A stretch of 64,000 nt of DNA from Azospirillum sp. TSO35-2 (GTDB lineage: Bacteria > Pseudomonadota > Alphaproteobacteria > Azospirillales > Azospirillaceae), in contig NZ_LGRA01000013.1 of assembly GCF_003116095.1 (NCBI RefSeq), positions 356,545-420,544 on the forward strand. Reading direction: 5' to 3'. The notes beneath the pieces are model-generated. The model was not told the DNA's origin and did no database searches. It was given only the letters and a program-made list of their open reading frames with translations. This document shows positions 1-8,006 of the stretch, piece by piece. The first letter of the stretch is position 1; the number at the start of each line of letters is the position of its first letter. The translations under genes were made by a program, and so were the position numbers.

Positions 1-354
1 CCGGCCGTAGTGTGTCATCGCCTCCTCCACGGCTTCAATGCAGAACGCGACGTCCATGGTGTTCGACAGACGCCAGCTCAGGACCTTGCGCGTTGCCCAG
101 TCCATCACCGCCACCAAGTACAGAAAGCCGCGGCGCATGGGAATGTACGTGATGTCGCTGCACCACACCTGATCGGGGCGGTCGATGGTCAGGTCGCGCA
201 GCAGGTACGGCCAGATCTTGTGTTCAGGGTGTGGCACTGTCGTCTTCGGGCGCTGGTAAACCGCCCGCAAGCCCATCCGAGAGCGGACCAACTCGACCAT
301 ATGCTGCCGGAATTCCGGCGGATAAGGGGGCGGGTTTTCGGCATTGGTCAACAC
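1..354 (-). pseudogene. IS3-family transposase, internally deleted (orfA start joined to orfB core), cut by window edge
   Basis: Read on the minus strand from a GTG at 354, one uninterrupted frame starts with an OrfA-like segment (PPYPPEFRQHMVELVRS) and passes directly into the middle of an OrfB integrase (MGLRAVYQRPKTTVPHPEHK), then the DDE-core region QVWCSDITYIPMRRGFLYLVAVMDW. In intact IS3 elements orfA is about 90-100 codons and orfB about 280 codons in a different frame, so most of orfA and the OrfB N-terminus are missing. The first catalytic Asp (WCSDITY) is present; the later D and E would lie beyond position 1. The segment is a remnant unable to encode the normal OrfAB fusion. Family assignment is by motif recognition; the exact IS is unknown. 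Confidence 0.8.
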
Positions 355-373
355 CTCTTGCGCAAGTCAGATG

Positions 374-393
374 GTGTCTACCGAGCCGGGGCA
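374..393 (-). repeat. Probable terminal inverted repeat of the IS3-like element
   Basis: Read on the minus strand the stretch starts TGCCCCGGCTCGG and lies 20-40 bp upstream of the transposase start, the usual place and TG-leading style for an IS3 end. The matching right end is outside the window. The end lies only 8 bp from the stop codon of the neighbouring GntR gene. Confidence 0.45.
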
Positions 394-400
394 ACTCCAA

Positions 401-1111
401 TCAAGATGGGATCGTCATCTCCTGATTCATCGGGATTTCCTGATGCAGTACCTTGAGGGCAATCTCTCCGGCTTTTTTGACATGCGCCAGGCAAGTTGCC
501 TCGGCCTGATCGGCATCCCGCAGGCGCAGCGCCGCAAGGATCTGCGCCATTTCTTCCGGCCCCTTCTTGTTCCGGCCGGCCGAGCTGATCGTCATCGCCC
601 GTAGATAGGTAATCCGCGCGTTTAGGGTCTGCACGATGCCCCAAGCGACATCCTTGCCGCCACTGAGGAACATAACCTCATAGAAGCGTGTCGTAGCGTC
701 GAGAATCTGCTTGATGTCGTGGCGCTCATATCCTGCTTGGATTTCCTCCAGCGCCACGCCCAGCCGTGCAAAGTCCGCGTCTGTCGCGCGCTCGGCGCAT
801 GCGCGGGCCGCCGCCGCTTCGAGAATTGACCGCAAGTCGTAAATCTGCTCAGCGATCGAATCAGTCAGTCTTGCGACGATTGGGCCCTGGTGCGGGATGC
901 TCTCGACCAGTCCTTCGGTTTCGAGATGCCGCAGCACTTCACGAACAACGGTGCGGCTAACGCCCAGCTGCTCGACAAGCGTGCGTTCAACCAATCGATC
1001 GCCAGGTTTGAACTGCATGCTGACGATGGCATACCGCAGCTTTTCAAGCGCAAGGCCGCGCAGCGTGCGGATCTCGCGATCGACTTTCAAAGACTGCGAT
1101 CCATCGCTCAT
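401..1111 (-). CDS. GntR-family transcriptional regulator, FadR/FCD subfamily
   Basis: This 236-residue protein has an N-terminal winged helix-turn-helix (about residues 15-80; VERTLVEQLGVSRTVVREVLRHLETEGLV) and an all-helical FCD ligand domain (about 90-220; LRSILEAAAARACA). The start at 1111 (MSDGSQSLK) is preferred over an in-frame ATG at 1171 because a GAGAG element precedes it and the upstream 20 codons lack family similarity. It is divergent from the 1454-10775 catabolic operon, and two GGTATACC-centred palindromes lie between them, so it probably represses that operon and itself until the substrate or an intermediate binds. The ligand is unknown. Confidence 0.9.
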   Translation of the reverse strand: MSDGSQSLKVDREIRTLRGLALEKLRYAIVSMQFKPGDRLVERTLVEQLGVSRTVVREVLRHLETEGLVESIPHQGPIVARLTDSIAEQIYDLRSILEAAAARACAERATDADFARLGVALEEIQAGYERHDIKQILDATTRFYEVMFLSGGKDVAWGIVQTLNARITYLRAMTISSAGRNKKGPEEMAQILAALRLRDADQAEATCLAHVKKAGEIALKVLHQEIPMNQEMTIPS

Positions 1112-1200
1112 TGGCCTGCTCTCACAGCTATCCATCCCCGCTGCCATAACACTAACCCGCGCGTGGTTCAAACATTGCCTGAGACGGTACGCTACATGCT

Positions 1201-1222
1201 ATATTATGGTATACCATAATAT
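1201..1222. promoter_or_regulatory. 22-bp perfect palindrome, probable GntR operator (copy 1)
   Basis: The arm ATATTATGGTA is followed directly by its exact reverse complement. The layout TGGTATACCA resembles operators of FadR-subfamily GntR proteins. It lies 90 bp upstream of the regulator gene, consistent with autoregulation, and shares its core with a second site at 1378-1397. Confidence 0.75.
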
Positions 1223-1377
1223 CAAGAAGACAGGAATCTCCATGGAGTGCAAGGCCGCAGATCGGTCTCCGCCCATCGAAGACCCTTGGTCGGCAAGTCC
1301 CTAACGGGAACCGGGACAGGTCCGGAGAATGTGCGCGAGACAGATGATTCGGGAAACCAGCTTGACCGGCCGGCGCG

Positions 1378-1397
1378 TATGATGGTATACCATAATA
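1378..1397. promoter_or_regulatory. 20-bp near-perfect palindrome, probable GntR operator (copy 2)
   Basis: The core ATGGTATACCAT is identical to the site centred 176 bp upstream; in the 20-bp extent one position breaks symmetry (TATGATGGTA / TACCATAATA). It lies about 57-76 bp before the 1454 start codon, where a repressor would block the operon promoter. The rest of the 342-bp gap holds no convincing gene. Confidence 0.75.
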
Positions 1398-1453
1398 CGA
1401 GATGACGCTAAACCATCCGGACGCACGGCGTCCAGGCCTCAGGGGAGCCCGAA

Positions 1454-2041
1454 ATGGCGTTGGAATTGCGCAAGACCGTCCTTTATGTCGAAGACACGCT
1501 GATCGAAGGTGGCCGTAAGGCCGAGAAGCCCTTCAAATTGATCGCGGCGGCAGCGGTCCTTAAGAATCCTTGGGCCGGCCGCGGCTTCGTTGACGATTTG
1601 AAGCCGGAAATTCATGCGATCGCCCCAGCGTTGGGCGAACTCCTGACGGCGGAAATTCTGAAGGCGGCCGGCGGTGGCGAGGCGGTGGAGGGCTACGGCA
1701 AGGCGGCGATCGTCGGCACGTCGGGCGAACTCGAACACGCCTCGGCCCTGATCCACACCCTGCGCTTTGGCAACCACTACCGCACCGCGGTCGGGGCGAA
1801 GAGCTATCTCAGCTTCACCAACACGCGGGGTGGCGCCAACTGTCCGGTTGTGATCCCCCTGATGCATAAGCATGACGAGGGAATGCGCTCGCACTACCTG
1901 ACCATACAGTTTTCGATCCTTGATGCGCCGGGTCCCGACGAGGTGGTGGTGGCGCTTGGCGCATCGATCGGCGGGCGTCCGCATCACCGGATCGGCGACC
2001 GCTACCAGGATCTCAAGGATCTCGGCGGGACCAATGCCTAA
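1454..2041 (+). CDS. Amino acid synthesis family protein (AA_synth, formerly DUF1185)
   Basis: The 195-residue protein is full length for the AA_synth/DUF1185 family, recognised from the N-terminal KTVLYVEDTLIEGG, the FVDDL.PEIHAIAPALGELLT stretch and the C-terminal GGRPHHRIGDRYQD. Members are small cytoplasmic proteins with a known fold but no firmly assigned reaction, despite the family name. No signal peptide or membrane segment is seen. It is the first gene of the operon behind the GntR operator; the next gene starts near or over its stop. A cyclase, isomerase or hydrolase role in the pathway is possible but not shown. Confidence 0.85.
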   Translation: MALELRKTVLYVEDTLIEGGRKAEKPFKLIAAAAVLKNPWAGRGFVDDLKPEIHAIAPALGELLTAEILKAAGGGEAVEGYGKAAIVGTSGELEHASALIHTLRFGNHYRTAVGAKSYLSFTNTRGGANCPVVIPLMHKHDEGMRSHYLTIQFSILDAPGPDEVVVALGASIGGRPHHRIGDRYQDLKDLGGTNA

Positions 2042-2069
2042 CCCCGCTCGGGACAAGGGGGCCGCTGCA

Positions 2070-2879
2070 ATGGCGGCCCTCTCGGCGGGGACCTCCCTGA
2101 TGGCTGGAGTGACCGCTTATCGCGACATCGGGCAGGGCACACCCCTCGTCCTGATCCACGGCGTTGGTCTGTGCAAGGAGGTGTGGGAGCCGCAAATAGC
2201 CGCGTTCGCCAGCACCCGCCGGGTCATCGTCTATGACATGCTGGGGCATGGCGAGAGTGGTCTGGAATCCTCCGACGGAGGACTGGACGCATTCGTCGCT
2301 CAGTTGGCCCGGCTGCTCGATCATCTTGGGATCGACGGGGCCGACATCGTCGGTCATTCGATGGGAGCGCTGGTTGCCCTCGGCTTCGCCATCGCCCACC
2401 CTCGCCGGGTCCGTCGGCTGGTTGCGCTGAACGCCGTCTACGACCGCCCGGACGAACAGCGCGCCGCCGTGCTCGATCGTGCGGCGGAGATTGACCGGAT
2501 CGGTCCGCGCAGTGCTGCCGGCCGCGCGATTGGCCGCTGGTTCGGCGACGAGCCGGCTCCCGATCTGGTCGCAAAGGCCGAGACGGTGCGGGGTTGGTTG
2601 GAGAACGCCAATCCGATCGGTTACGCACGCGCCTACCGCGTCTTCGCTTCCGGCGACCGCGCGCATGTCGGACGGCTTGGCGGGTTGACCATGCCTGTCC
2701 TCTATCTGACAGGCGATCTCGACCTCAATTCGTCCCCAGCCATGTCGCGCCGCATGGCGGCGGAAACGCCGGACGGACGCGCGCTCTCGCTTCCCGGCGA
2801 ACGGCACATGATGGCGCTGGTGTCGCCTGATCTGGTCAACGACGCTCTGCGCGACTTCATCGACGACGGCGCCACCTGA
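2070..2879 (+). CDS. Alpha/beta-fold hydrolase (enol-lactonase/RutD-like)
   Basis: A 269-residue hydrolase with the oxyanion strand LVLIHGVGLCKEVW near residue 27, the nucleophile elbow GHSMG (Ser97), an acid candidate in LTGDLD, and the catalytic His in GERHM near the C-terminus. The start at 2070 has AAGGGG 10 bp upstream; an ATG at 2034 that overlaps the stop of the preceding gene (ATGCCTAA) and another at 2100 are alternatives. Family members cleave lactones, esters, carbamates or C-C bonds. In this operon it probably hydrolyses the product of the flavin monooxygenase, as RutD is proposed to assist in the pyrimidine pathway. Substrate unknown. Confidence 0.87.
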   Translation: MAALSAGTSLMAGVTAYRDIGQGTPLVLIHGVGLCKEVWEPQIAAFASTRRVIVYDMLGHGESGLESSDGGLDAFVAQLARLLDHLGIDGADIVGHSMGALVALGFAIAHPRRVRRLVALNAVYDRPDEQRAAVLDRAAEIDRIGPRSAAGRAIGRWFGDEPAPDLVAKAETVRGWLENANPIGYARAYRVFASGDRAHVGRLGGLTMPVLYLTGDLDLNSSPAMSRRMAAETPDGRALSLPGERHMMALVSPDLVNDALRDFIDDGAT

Positions 2880-2941
2880 CTCTACGCAAGACCCGACACA
2901 CGCATCGAGGCGCGCAACACGCTAGAAAAGGAAAGCCTGCC

Positions 2942-3871
2942 ATGGACAGCATCGATGTTCGCGAGTTGCGCAACGTGCTCGGCGCCTTCGCCACCGGCGT
3001 GACCGTCGTGACGACCATCGACGGCGACGGCCAGCCGCGAGGATTCACCGCCAACTCCTTCACCTCCGTGTCGCTGGATCCGCCTCTGGTGCTGGTCTGC
3101 CTCGCCAAGACCGCAGCGACCCGGCCGGTGTTTGAGGCTGCGGGCGGCTACGCCGTGAACATCCTCGCGGAAGACCAGAAAGGCGTGTCGCGAACCTTCG
3201 CGTCGAAAGTCGAGGACCGCTTCGCGACGGTGGACTGGCAGGCCGGCCCGGCCGGCAATCCGGTCTTTGCCGGAACCTCCGCTTGGCTCGACTGCTCCAT
3301 GCATCAGACGGTGGATGCCGGCGACCATGTGATCCTGATCGGTTGTGTGCGCGGCTGTGGCCATGCTCCCGTCAGCCCGCTGGGCTATTGCCGGGGCGCC
3401 TACGTCACCTTCGGCCTGGAGCAGAAGGCGATGGAGACGCGCGGCCGCCAGACGCTGGTGGGCGCGATCCTGGAGCGGGACGGTCAAATCCTGCTGGTCG
3501 AGACCCCGGACGGCGGCGTCGCCCTGCCGACTGCCGAGGCCCTGGGCAAGCCCGGCCGGTCCGACGGGCTGCTGCACCGGCTGGCGACGCTGGGCAGCAC
3601 GGTCGATCTCAGCTTCCTGTTCGCCGTGTTCGACGAGGACAACGACCGCCGTGTGTCGATCTATTACCGCGGTAAATTGATCGACGGTCCGGCGGCAGGA
3701 CAGGGGGCGCGGCTGGTGGGCTTCGACGCCATTCCCTGGGCGAAGCTTCCCAACGACGCGGTGCGCAGCATGCTGCAGCGCTATGTCGCCGAGCGGCGCG
3801 AGGACGAGTTCGGCGTCTATGTCGGCGATGAGGTTTCGGGAACCGTGCAGCCTTTGTCCCGCACCGTCTGA
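2942..3871 (+). CDS. Flavin reductase with C-terminal NUDIX-like domain
   Basis: Residues 1-160 form a flavin reductase domain of the HpaC/RutF type (LRNVLGAFATGVTVVTT, GFTANSFTSVSLDPPLVLVCL), which would supply reduced FMN or FAD from NAD(P)H. Residues 170-290 look like a NUDIX fold (LVGAILERDGQILLVETPDGG, then a strand-rich part), but the GX5EX7REUXEEXGU catalytic box is not recognisable, so pyrophosphatase activity is doubtful and the domain may bind a nucleotide or flavin. Typical stand-alone reductases are 160-190 residues, so this 309-residue protein is a fusion. It is followed 48 bp later by the luciferase-like monooxygenase, its likely partner. Confidence 0.87.
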   Translation: MDSIDVRELRNVLGAFATGVTVVTTIDGDGQPRGFTANSFTSVSLDPPLVLVCLAKTAATRPVFEAAGGYAVNILAEDQKGVSRTFASKVEDRFATVDWQAGPAGNPVFAGTSAWLDCSMHQTVDAGDHVILIGCVRGCGHAPVSPLGYCRGAYVTFGLEQKAMETRGRQTLVGAILERDGQILLVETPDGGVALPTAEALGKPGRSDGLLHRLATLGSTVDLSFLFAVFDEDNDRRVSIYYRGKLIDGPAAGQGARLVGFDAIPWAKLPNDAVRSMLQRYVAERREDEFGVYVGDEVSGTVQPLSRTV

Positions 3872-3919
3872 CCGGAATCCAAGAACAATTCAAGCAACGT
3901 CCGAACAGCGAGAGGCGTC

Positions 3920-4954
3920 ATGAAATTCTCTCTCTTCCTGCATATGGAACGCAACGACGCGGCCACGTCGTACACCCGGATTTTCGATGAGCTGACGGAG
4001 TTGGTCCAGATTGCCGAGGAGGGCGGATTCGAAACCGCCTGGATCGGCGAGCATCATGGGATGCAGTTCACCATCGCGCCCAATCCCTTCATCAACATCG
4101 CCTATCTCGGCGCCCGGACCAGCCGCATCCGGCTTGGAACCGGGACGGTGATCGCACCCTTCTGGCATCCCATCAAACTCGCCGGCGAAGCGGCACTGGC
4201 GGACATCGCCACCGGCGGCCGGCTGGACCTCGGCATCGCGCGCGGCGCCTACTCCTTCGAATATGAGCGGCTGATGCCGGGTCTGGACGCCTGGACCGCC
4301 GGGCAGCGCCTGCGCGAACTGGTGCCGACCGTCCGCAAGCTGTGGGAGGGCGACTACGCCCACCAGGGCGAGTTCTGGTCCTTCCCGGCGACGACCGCGG
4401 CGCCGCAGCCGGTGCAAAGCCATCCGCCGCTGTGGATCGCCGCGCGCGACCCCAACTCGCATGATTTCGCGGTGACCAACGGCTGCAACGTGCAGGTCAC
4501 GCCGCTGGCGTCGGGTGATGGCGAGGTCGCCAGCCTGATGGAGCGCTTCAACACCGCCTGCGCGGCGCATCCGGACATTCCGCGCCCGAAGATCATGCTG
4601 CTGCAACACACCTTCGTCGCCGACTCCGCCGAGGAGACCGACCGCCTGTCGCGGGATTTGAGCGACTTCTATTGCGCCTTCGGTGCCTGGTTCAAGAATC
4701 AACGGCCGATCCGCCAGGGCTTCATCGAGCCGTTGACCGCCGAGGAAAAGGCGGAGATGCCGATGTACTCGCCGCAGAACATGCGGGAGAAGCTGGTCAT
4801 CGGCCAGCCTGACGAAGTGATTGCGCGGCTGTCCGGTTACAAGGCGCTGGGCTATGATCAGTACAGCATGTGGATCGACTCCGGCATCAGCCACGAACGG
4901 AAGAAGAAATCTCTTGAACTCTTCATCCGCAACGTGATGCCCGCCTTTGCGTAA
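3920..4954 (+). CDS. LLM-class flavin-dependent monooxygenase
   Basis: This 344-residue protein has the luciferase-like TIM-barrel signature: MKFSLFLHME, GGFETAWIGEHHG, then RIRLGTGTVIAPFWHPIKLAGEAALADIATGGRLDLGIARG. Such enzymes use reduced flavin from a separate reductase and O2 to oxygenate or cleave amides, ketones or heterocycles. Its placement after a flavin reductase and before an aldehyde dehydrogenase points to an oxidative cleavage step that releases an aldehyde. RutA is the best-known family member in an operon with a reductase and hydrolase, but the other Rut proteins are absent, so uracil is not the obvious substrate. Confidence 0.88.
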   Translation: MKFSLFLHMERNDAATSYTRIFDELTELVQIAEEGGFETAWIGEHHGMQFTIAPNPFINIAYLGARTSRIRLGTGTVIAPFWHPIKLAGEAALADIATGGRLDLGIARGAYSFEYERLMPGLDAWTAGQRLRELVPTVRKLWEGDYAHQGEFWSFPATTAAPQPVQSHPPLWIAARDPNSHDFAVTNGCNVQVTPLASGDGEVASLMERFNTACAAHPDIPRPKIMLLQHTFVADSAEETDRLSRDLSDFYCAFGAWFKNQRPIRQGFIEPLTAEEKAEMPMYSPQNMREKLVIGQPDEVIARLSGYKALGYDQYSMWIDSGISHERKKKSLELFIRNVMPAFA

Positions 4955-4976
4955 AGCAACCTCTGGGGGAAAGATC

Positions 4977-6452
4977 ATGCCGCTGCCGCGTTTCCAAGCC
5001 TACATCGACGGCGTGTTCGAACCAGGCGAGGCCAGCTTCGAAAGCATCGATCCCTCGACGGGATCGCCCTGGGCCGTGATGCCGGCGGCGACCGCGGCGG
5101 ACGTCGACCGGGCGGTCCGCGCCGCCCACCGCGCCTTGAGCGATCCGGCCTGGGCCGGCCTCACCGCGTCGGCCCGCGGTGCGCTCCTCAACCGGCTGGG
5201 CGATCTGGTGGCCGAGCACAGCGGCCGCCTCGCCGAGTTGGAGACCCGCGACACCGGCAAGATCATCCGCGAAACCAGCGCGCAGATCGGCTACGTCGCC
5301 CAGTATTACCGCTATTACGGCGGGCTGGCCGACAAGGTCGAGGGCGCCTATCTGCCGGTCGACAAGCCCGACATGGAAGCCTTTCTGCGCCGCGAGCCGA
5401 TCGGCGTCGTCGCCGCCGTGGTGCCGTGGAACTCGCAGCTGTTCCTCTCCGCCGTGAAGCTGGGACCGGCGCTGGCCGCCGGTTGCACGGTGGTGCTGAA
5501 GGCGTCCGAGGATGGCCCGGCCCCGCTGCTGGAATTTGCCCGGCTGGTCGAGCAGGCCGGCTTCCCGAAGGGCGTGGTGAACATCGTCACCGGCTTCGGC
5601 GATGAGTGCGGCCGGACGCTGACCAGCCATCCGCTGGTCTCGCGCGTCGCCTTCACCGGCGGACCGTCCACCGCCCGGCATGTGGTGCGCAACACGGCGG
5701 CCAATCTCGCCTACACCACGTTGGAGCTGGGCGGCAAATCGCCGGTCGTCGTCTTCTCCGACGCCAATCTGGAGAGCGCGGCGAACGCCGTGGTGGCTGG
5801 CATCTTCGCCGCCTCCGGGCAAAGCTGCGTTGCCGGCTCACGTCTTCTGGTGGAGCGCACGGTCCACAGCCGGTTGCTCGACGTCCTGACGCGCAAGGCC
5901 AAAGCGATCCGCATCGGCAACCCGCAGGACCCGGCAACCGAGATGGGGCCGCTGGCGACCGCCAGGCAGGTTACGCACATCGAAGATGTGGTCGCCCGCA
6001 GCCTGGACGCAGGAGCCAAACTGGTGACCGGCGGGCGGCGGCACGATGGACCGGGCGGCGGCTTCTACTATGAGCCGACGATCCTTGCCTGTGCCGACCA
6101 GACTGTTGCTTGCGTGCGGGAGGAGCTGTTTGGCCCGGTCCTCAGCGTCATTCCCTTCGACGGCGAAGAGGACGCCGTCACCAAAGCCAACGATAGCGAG
6201 TTCGGCTTGGCGTCCGGCGTCTTCACCAACAATCTCACCCGCGCCCACCGGATGATCCGGCGGATTCGCGCCGGCGTGGTCTGGGTCAACACCTACCGCG
6301 CCGTGTCGCCCATCGTGCCATTCGGCGGCTACGGCCTGAGCGGCTTGGGACGGGAAGGCGGGCTGGAGGCGGTCCTCGACTACACGCGCACCAAGTCGGT
6401 CTGGATCCGCACGTCCGACGAGCCGATCGCCGATCCCTTCGTGATGCGCTGA
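4977..6452 (+). CDS. NAD(P)-dependent aldehyde dehydrogenase
   Basis: A 491-residue ALDH with the general base in LELGGK (Glu250), the catalytic Cys284 in SGQSCVAG, and the cofactor-site stretch VVPWNSQLFLSAVKLGPALAAGCTV split here as PWNSQL and KLGPALAAG. The start at 4977 follows GGGGGAAAG; an in-frame ATG at 4947 inside the preceding gene lacks a binding site. It would oxidise the aldehyde produced upstream in the pathway to a carboxylate. Substrate specificity cannot be read from the sequence. Confidence 0.92.
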   Translation: MPLPRFQAYIDGVFEPGEASFESIDPSTGSPWAVMPAATAADVDRAVRAAHRALSDPAWAGLTASARGALLNRLGDLVAEHSGRLAELETRDTGKIIRETSAQIGYVAQYYRYYGGLADKVEGAYLPVDKPDMEAFLRREPIGVVAAVVPWNSQLFLSAVKLGPALAAGCTVVLKASEDGPAPLLEFARLVEQAGFPKGVVNIVTGFGDECGRTLTSHPLVSRVAFTGGPSTARHVVRNTAANLAYTTLELGGKSPVVVFSDANLESAANAVVAGIFAASGQSCVAGSRLLVERTVHSRLLDVLTRKAKAIRIGNPQDPATEMGPLATARQVTHIEDVVARSLDAGAKLVTGGRRHDGPGGGFYYEPTILACADQTVACVREELFGPVLSVIPFDGEEDAVTKANDSEFGLASGVFTNNLTRAHRMIRRIRAGVVWVNTYRAVSPIVPFGGYGLSGLGREGGLEAVLDYTRTKSVWIRTSDEPIADPFVMR

Positions 6453-6464
6453 GGAGAACCGGTG

Positions 6465-6779
6465 ATGGTCTACGAAATGCGAACCTACCGGCTGAAGACG
6501 GGAACAGTTCCCGCGTATCTGAGGCTTGTGGAGGAGGAGGGGATCGCGATCCAGCAGCGCCATCTTGGAAAGCTGGTCGGCTACTTCTTCTCGGAAATCG
6601 GTCGCCTCAACGAGATCGTCCATGTCTGGGCCTATGCCGACCTCAACGACCGCGAGACCCGCCGCGCCACCCTGGCGGCCGATCCGGCCTGGCAGGAGTT
6701 CGTGCCCAAGATCCAGGCGTTGATCGAGGAGATGGACAGCAAGATACTGAAGCCAGCGCCGTTCTCGCCGCTAAGCTGA
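6465..6779 (+). CDS. NIPSNAP family protein
   Basis: A 104-residue single-domain protein starting MVYEMRTYRLKTG and containing YFFSEIGRLNEIVHVWAYADLNDR, the pattern of the NIPSNAP dimeric alpha-beta-barrel family. A GTG lies directly before the chosen ATG (6462); GAGGAG at 6451-6456 suits either. Bacterial members often sit in catabolic operons and may act as small isomerase, cyclase or monooxygenase-like enzymes, but no reaction is established. It starts 12 bp after the aldehyde dehydrogenase and is clearly in the same transcription unit. Confidence 0.85.
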   Translation: MVYEMRTYRLKTGTVPAYLRLVEEEGIAIQQRHLGKLVGYFFSEIGRLNEIVHVWAYADLNDRETRRATLAADPAWQEFVPKIQALIEEMDSKILKPAPFSPLS

Positions 6780-6853
6780 AGTGTGCCCAACAGGAAGTCA
6801 GCTTCAAAGTCCGGAAGCACCGGCACAAATCATCGATGTAGGGAGGAAAAGAA

Positions 6854-7870
6854 ATGAGCAAGCTTTTGTCTGTGGGCGCCCTGTTCAGCGCCGCAATTCT
6901 GTGGTCTGTGCCGTTGCATGCCAAGGACATGGTGTTCACGAGCTGGGGCGGCACCACCCAGGACGCCCAGAAGGAGGCGTGGGCCAAGCCCTTCGCCAAG
7001 CAGTCCGGCGTCAACGTGCTCCAGGACGGTCCGACCGACTACGGCAAGTTGAAGGCGATGGTCGAGAGCGGCAAGCCGGCTTGGACGGTGGTCGACGTCG
7101 AGAACGACTTCGCTGTCAAGGCGGCGAAGGATGGGCTGCTCGAACCGCTTGACTTCTCCATCATCGACAAGAGCAAGCTTGACCCGCGTTTTGTCACTCC
7201 CTACTCGGTGGGCAGTTTCTATTACTCCTTCGCCCTGGGTTACAACCGCGACCAGTTCAAGAAGAAGGCGCCGAAGAATTGGGGTGACCTGTTCGACCTG
7301 ACCGGTTTCCCCGGTAAGCGTACCCTGTACAAGTGGTCGGCGCCGGGCGTGCTGGAGTTGGCGCTGTTGGCTGACGGCGTAGCGCCGGACAAACTCTATC
7401 CGCTTGACCTCGACCGCGCCTTCAAGAAGCTCGACACCATCAAGCCGCAGATCATCTGGTGGTCGGGCGGCGCGCAGTCCCAGCAACTGCTGGCTTCGGG
7501 CGAGGCCCCGATCGGCATGTTCTGGAACGGCCGGATCGACGCCATTCGACGCTCAGGCGTCGATGTCGGGATTTCGTGGGAGCAGAACCTGACGGCGGCG
7601 GACGCGCTGGTCGTGCCCAAGGGAGTGGCGGACAAGGAAGCCGCGATGAAGTTCATCGCCTTCGCCACCGGCGCCCAGGCGCAGGCCGACTTTGCCCTGC
7701 TGACCGGTTACGCCCCGACCAACATCGGGTCCAAGGACCTTCTGAAGCCCGAAGTCCGGGCGACGCTGCCGGATGAGCACACCCAGAGCCAGATCAATCT
7801 GGACATGGCCTACTGGGCGGAGCACCGCGATGAGATCGCCAAGCGCTGGTACGATTGGCAGGGCAAGTGA
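6854..7870 (+). CDS. Periplasmic substrate-binding protein, spermidine/putrescine (PotD) class
   Basis: A 338-residue binding protein with a Sec signal peptide (hydrophobic core LLSVGALFSAAILWSVP, cleavage expected after LHA). The mature part starts KDMVFTSWGGTTQDAQKEAW, typical of family 1 PotD-like proteins, and contains the late motif VPKGVADKEAAMKFIAFA. It would deliver the operon's substrate to the permeases encoded downstream. PotD-type systems carry polyamines but also opines, phosphonates and amino-acid derivatives, so the ligand is open; the adjacent enzymes suggest an oxidisable nitrogen compound. Confidence 0.9.
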   Translation: MSKLLSVGALFSAAILWSVPLHAKDMVFTSWGGTTQDAQKEAWAKPFAKQSGVNVLQDGPTDYGKLKAMVESGKPAWTVVDVENDFAVKAAKDGLLEPLDFSIIDKSKLDPRFVTPYSVGSFYYSFALGYNRDQFKKKAPKNWGDLFDLTGFPGKRTLYKWSAPGVLELALLADGVAPDKLYPLDLDRAFKKLDTIKPQIIWWSGGAQSQQLLASGEAPIGMFWNGRIDAIRRSGVDVGISWEQNLTAADALVVPKGVADKEAAMKFIAFATGAQAQADFALLTGYAPTNIGSKDLLKPEVRATLPDEHTQSQINLDMAYWAEHRDEIAKRWYDWQGK

Positions 7871-7899
7871 CGCCTTGCCGTGACCACAGACTAAGCGGC

Positions 7900-7940
7900 G
7901 GGGAACTGGGGAGCCGGCGCCCCCAGCTTCCCAGTTCCCC
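7900..7940 (+). promoter_or_regulatory. Stable hairpin between binding-protein and permease genes
   Basis: GGGGAACTGGG (7900-7910) pairs perfectly with CCCAGTTCCCC (7930-7940) across a 19-nt loop. There is no T-tract, so it is more likely an RNA-stabilising or attenuating structure that raises binding-protein expression relative to the permeases, as in other ABC operons, than a full terminator. Confidence 0.6.
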
Positions 7941-8006
7941 TGCCGGGTGCAGACCGACCGGATGCAGCCGGTCAGGTGAGGTATTCGGCCAGACGAGGAA
8001 ATCGGT

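Noticed and set aside
1242-1304. A 20-codon reading frame with a weak AGGA site between the two GntR operators
   Set aside because: Too short and without any supporting pattern; mentioned only because it sits in the divergent promoter region.
3920-4954. Assignment of the LLM monooxygenase as RutA
   Set aside because: Only the enzyme class fits; RutB, RutC, RutE and the pyrimidine carrier RutG are missing, and the importer is PotABCD-like.
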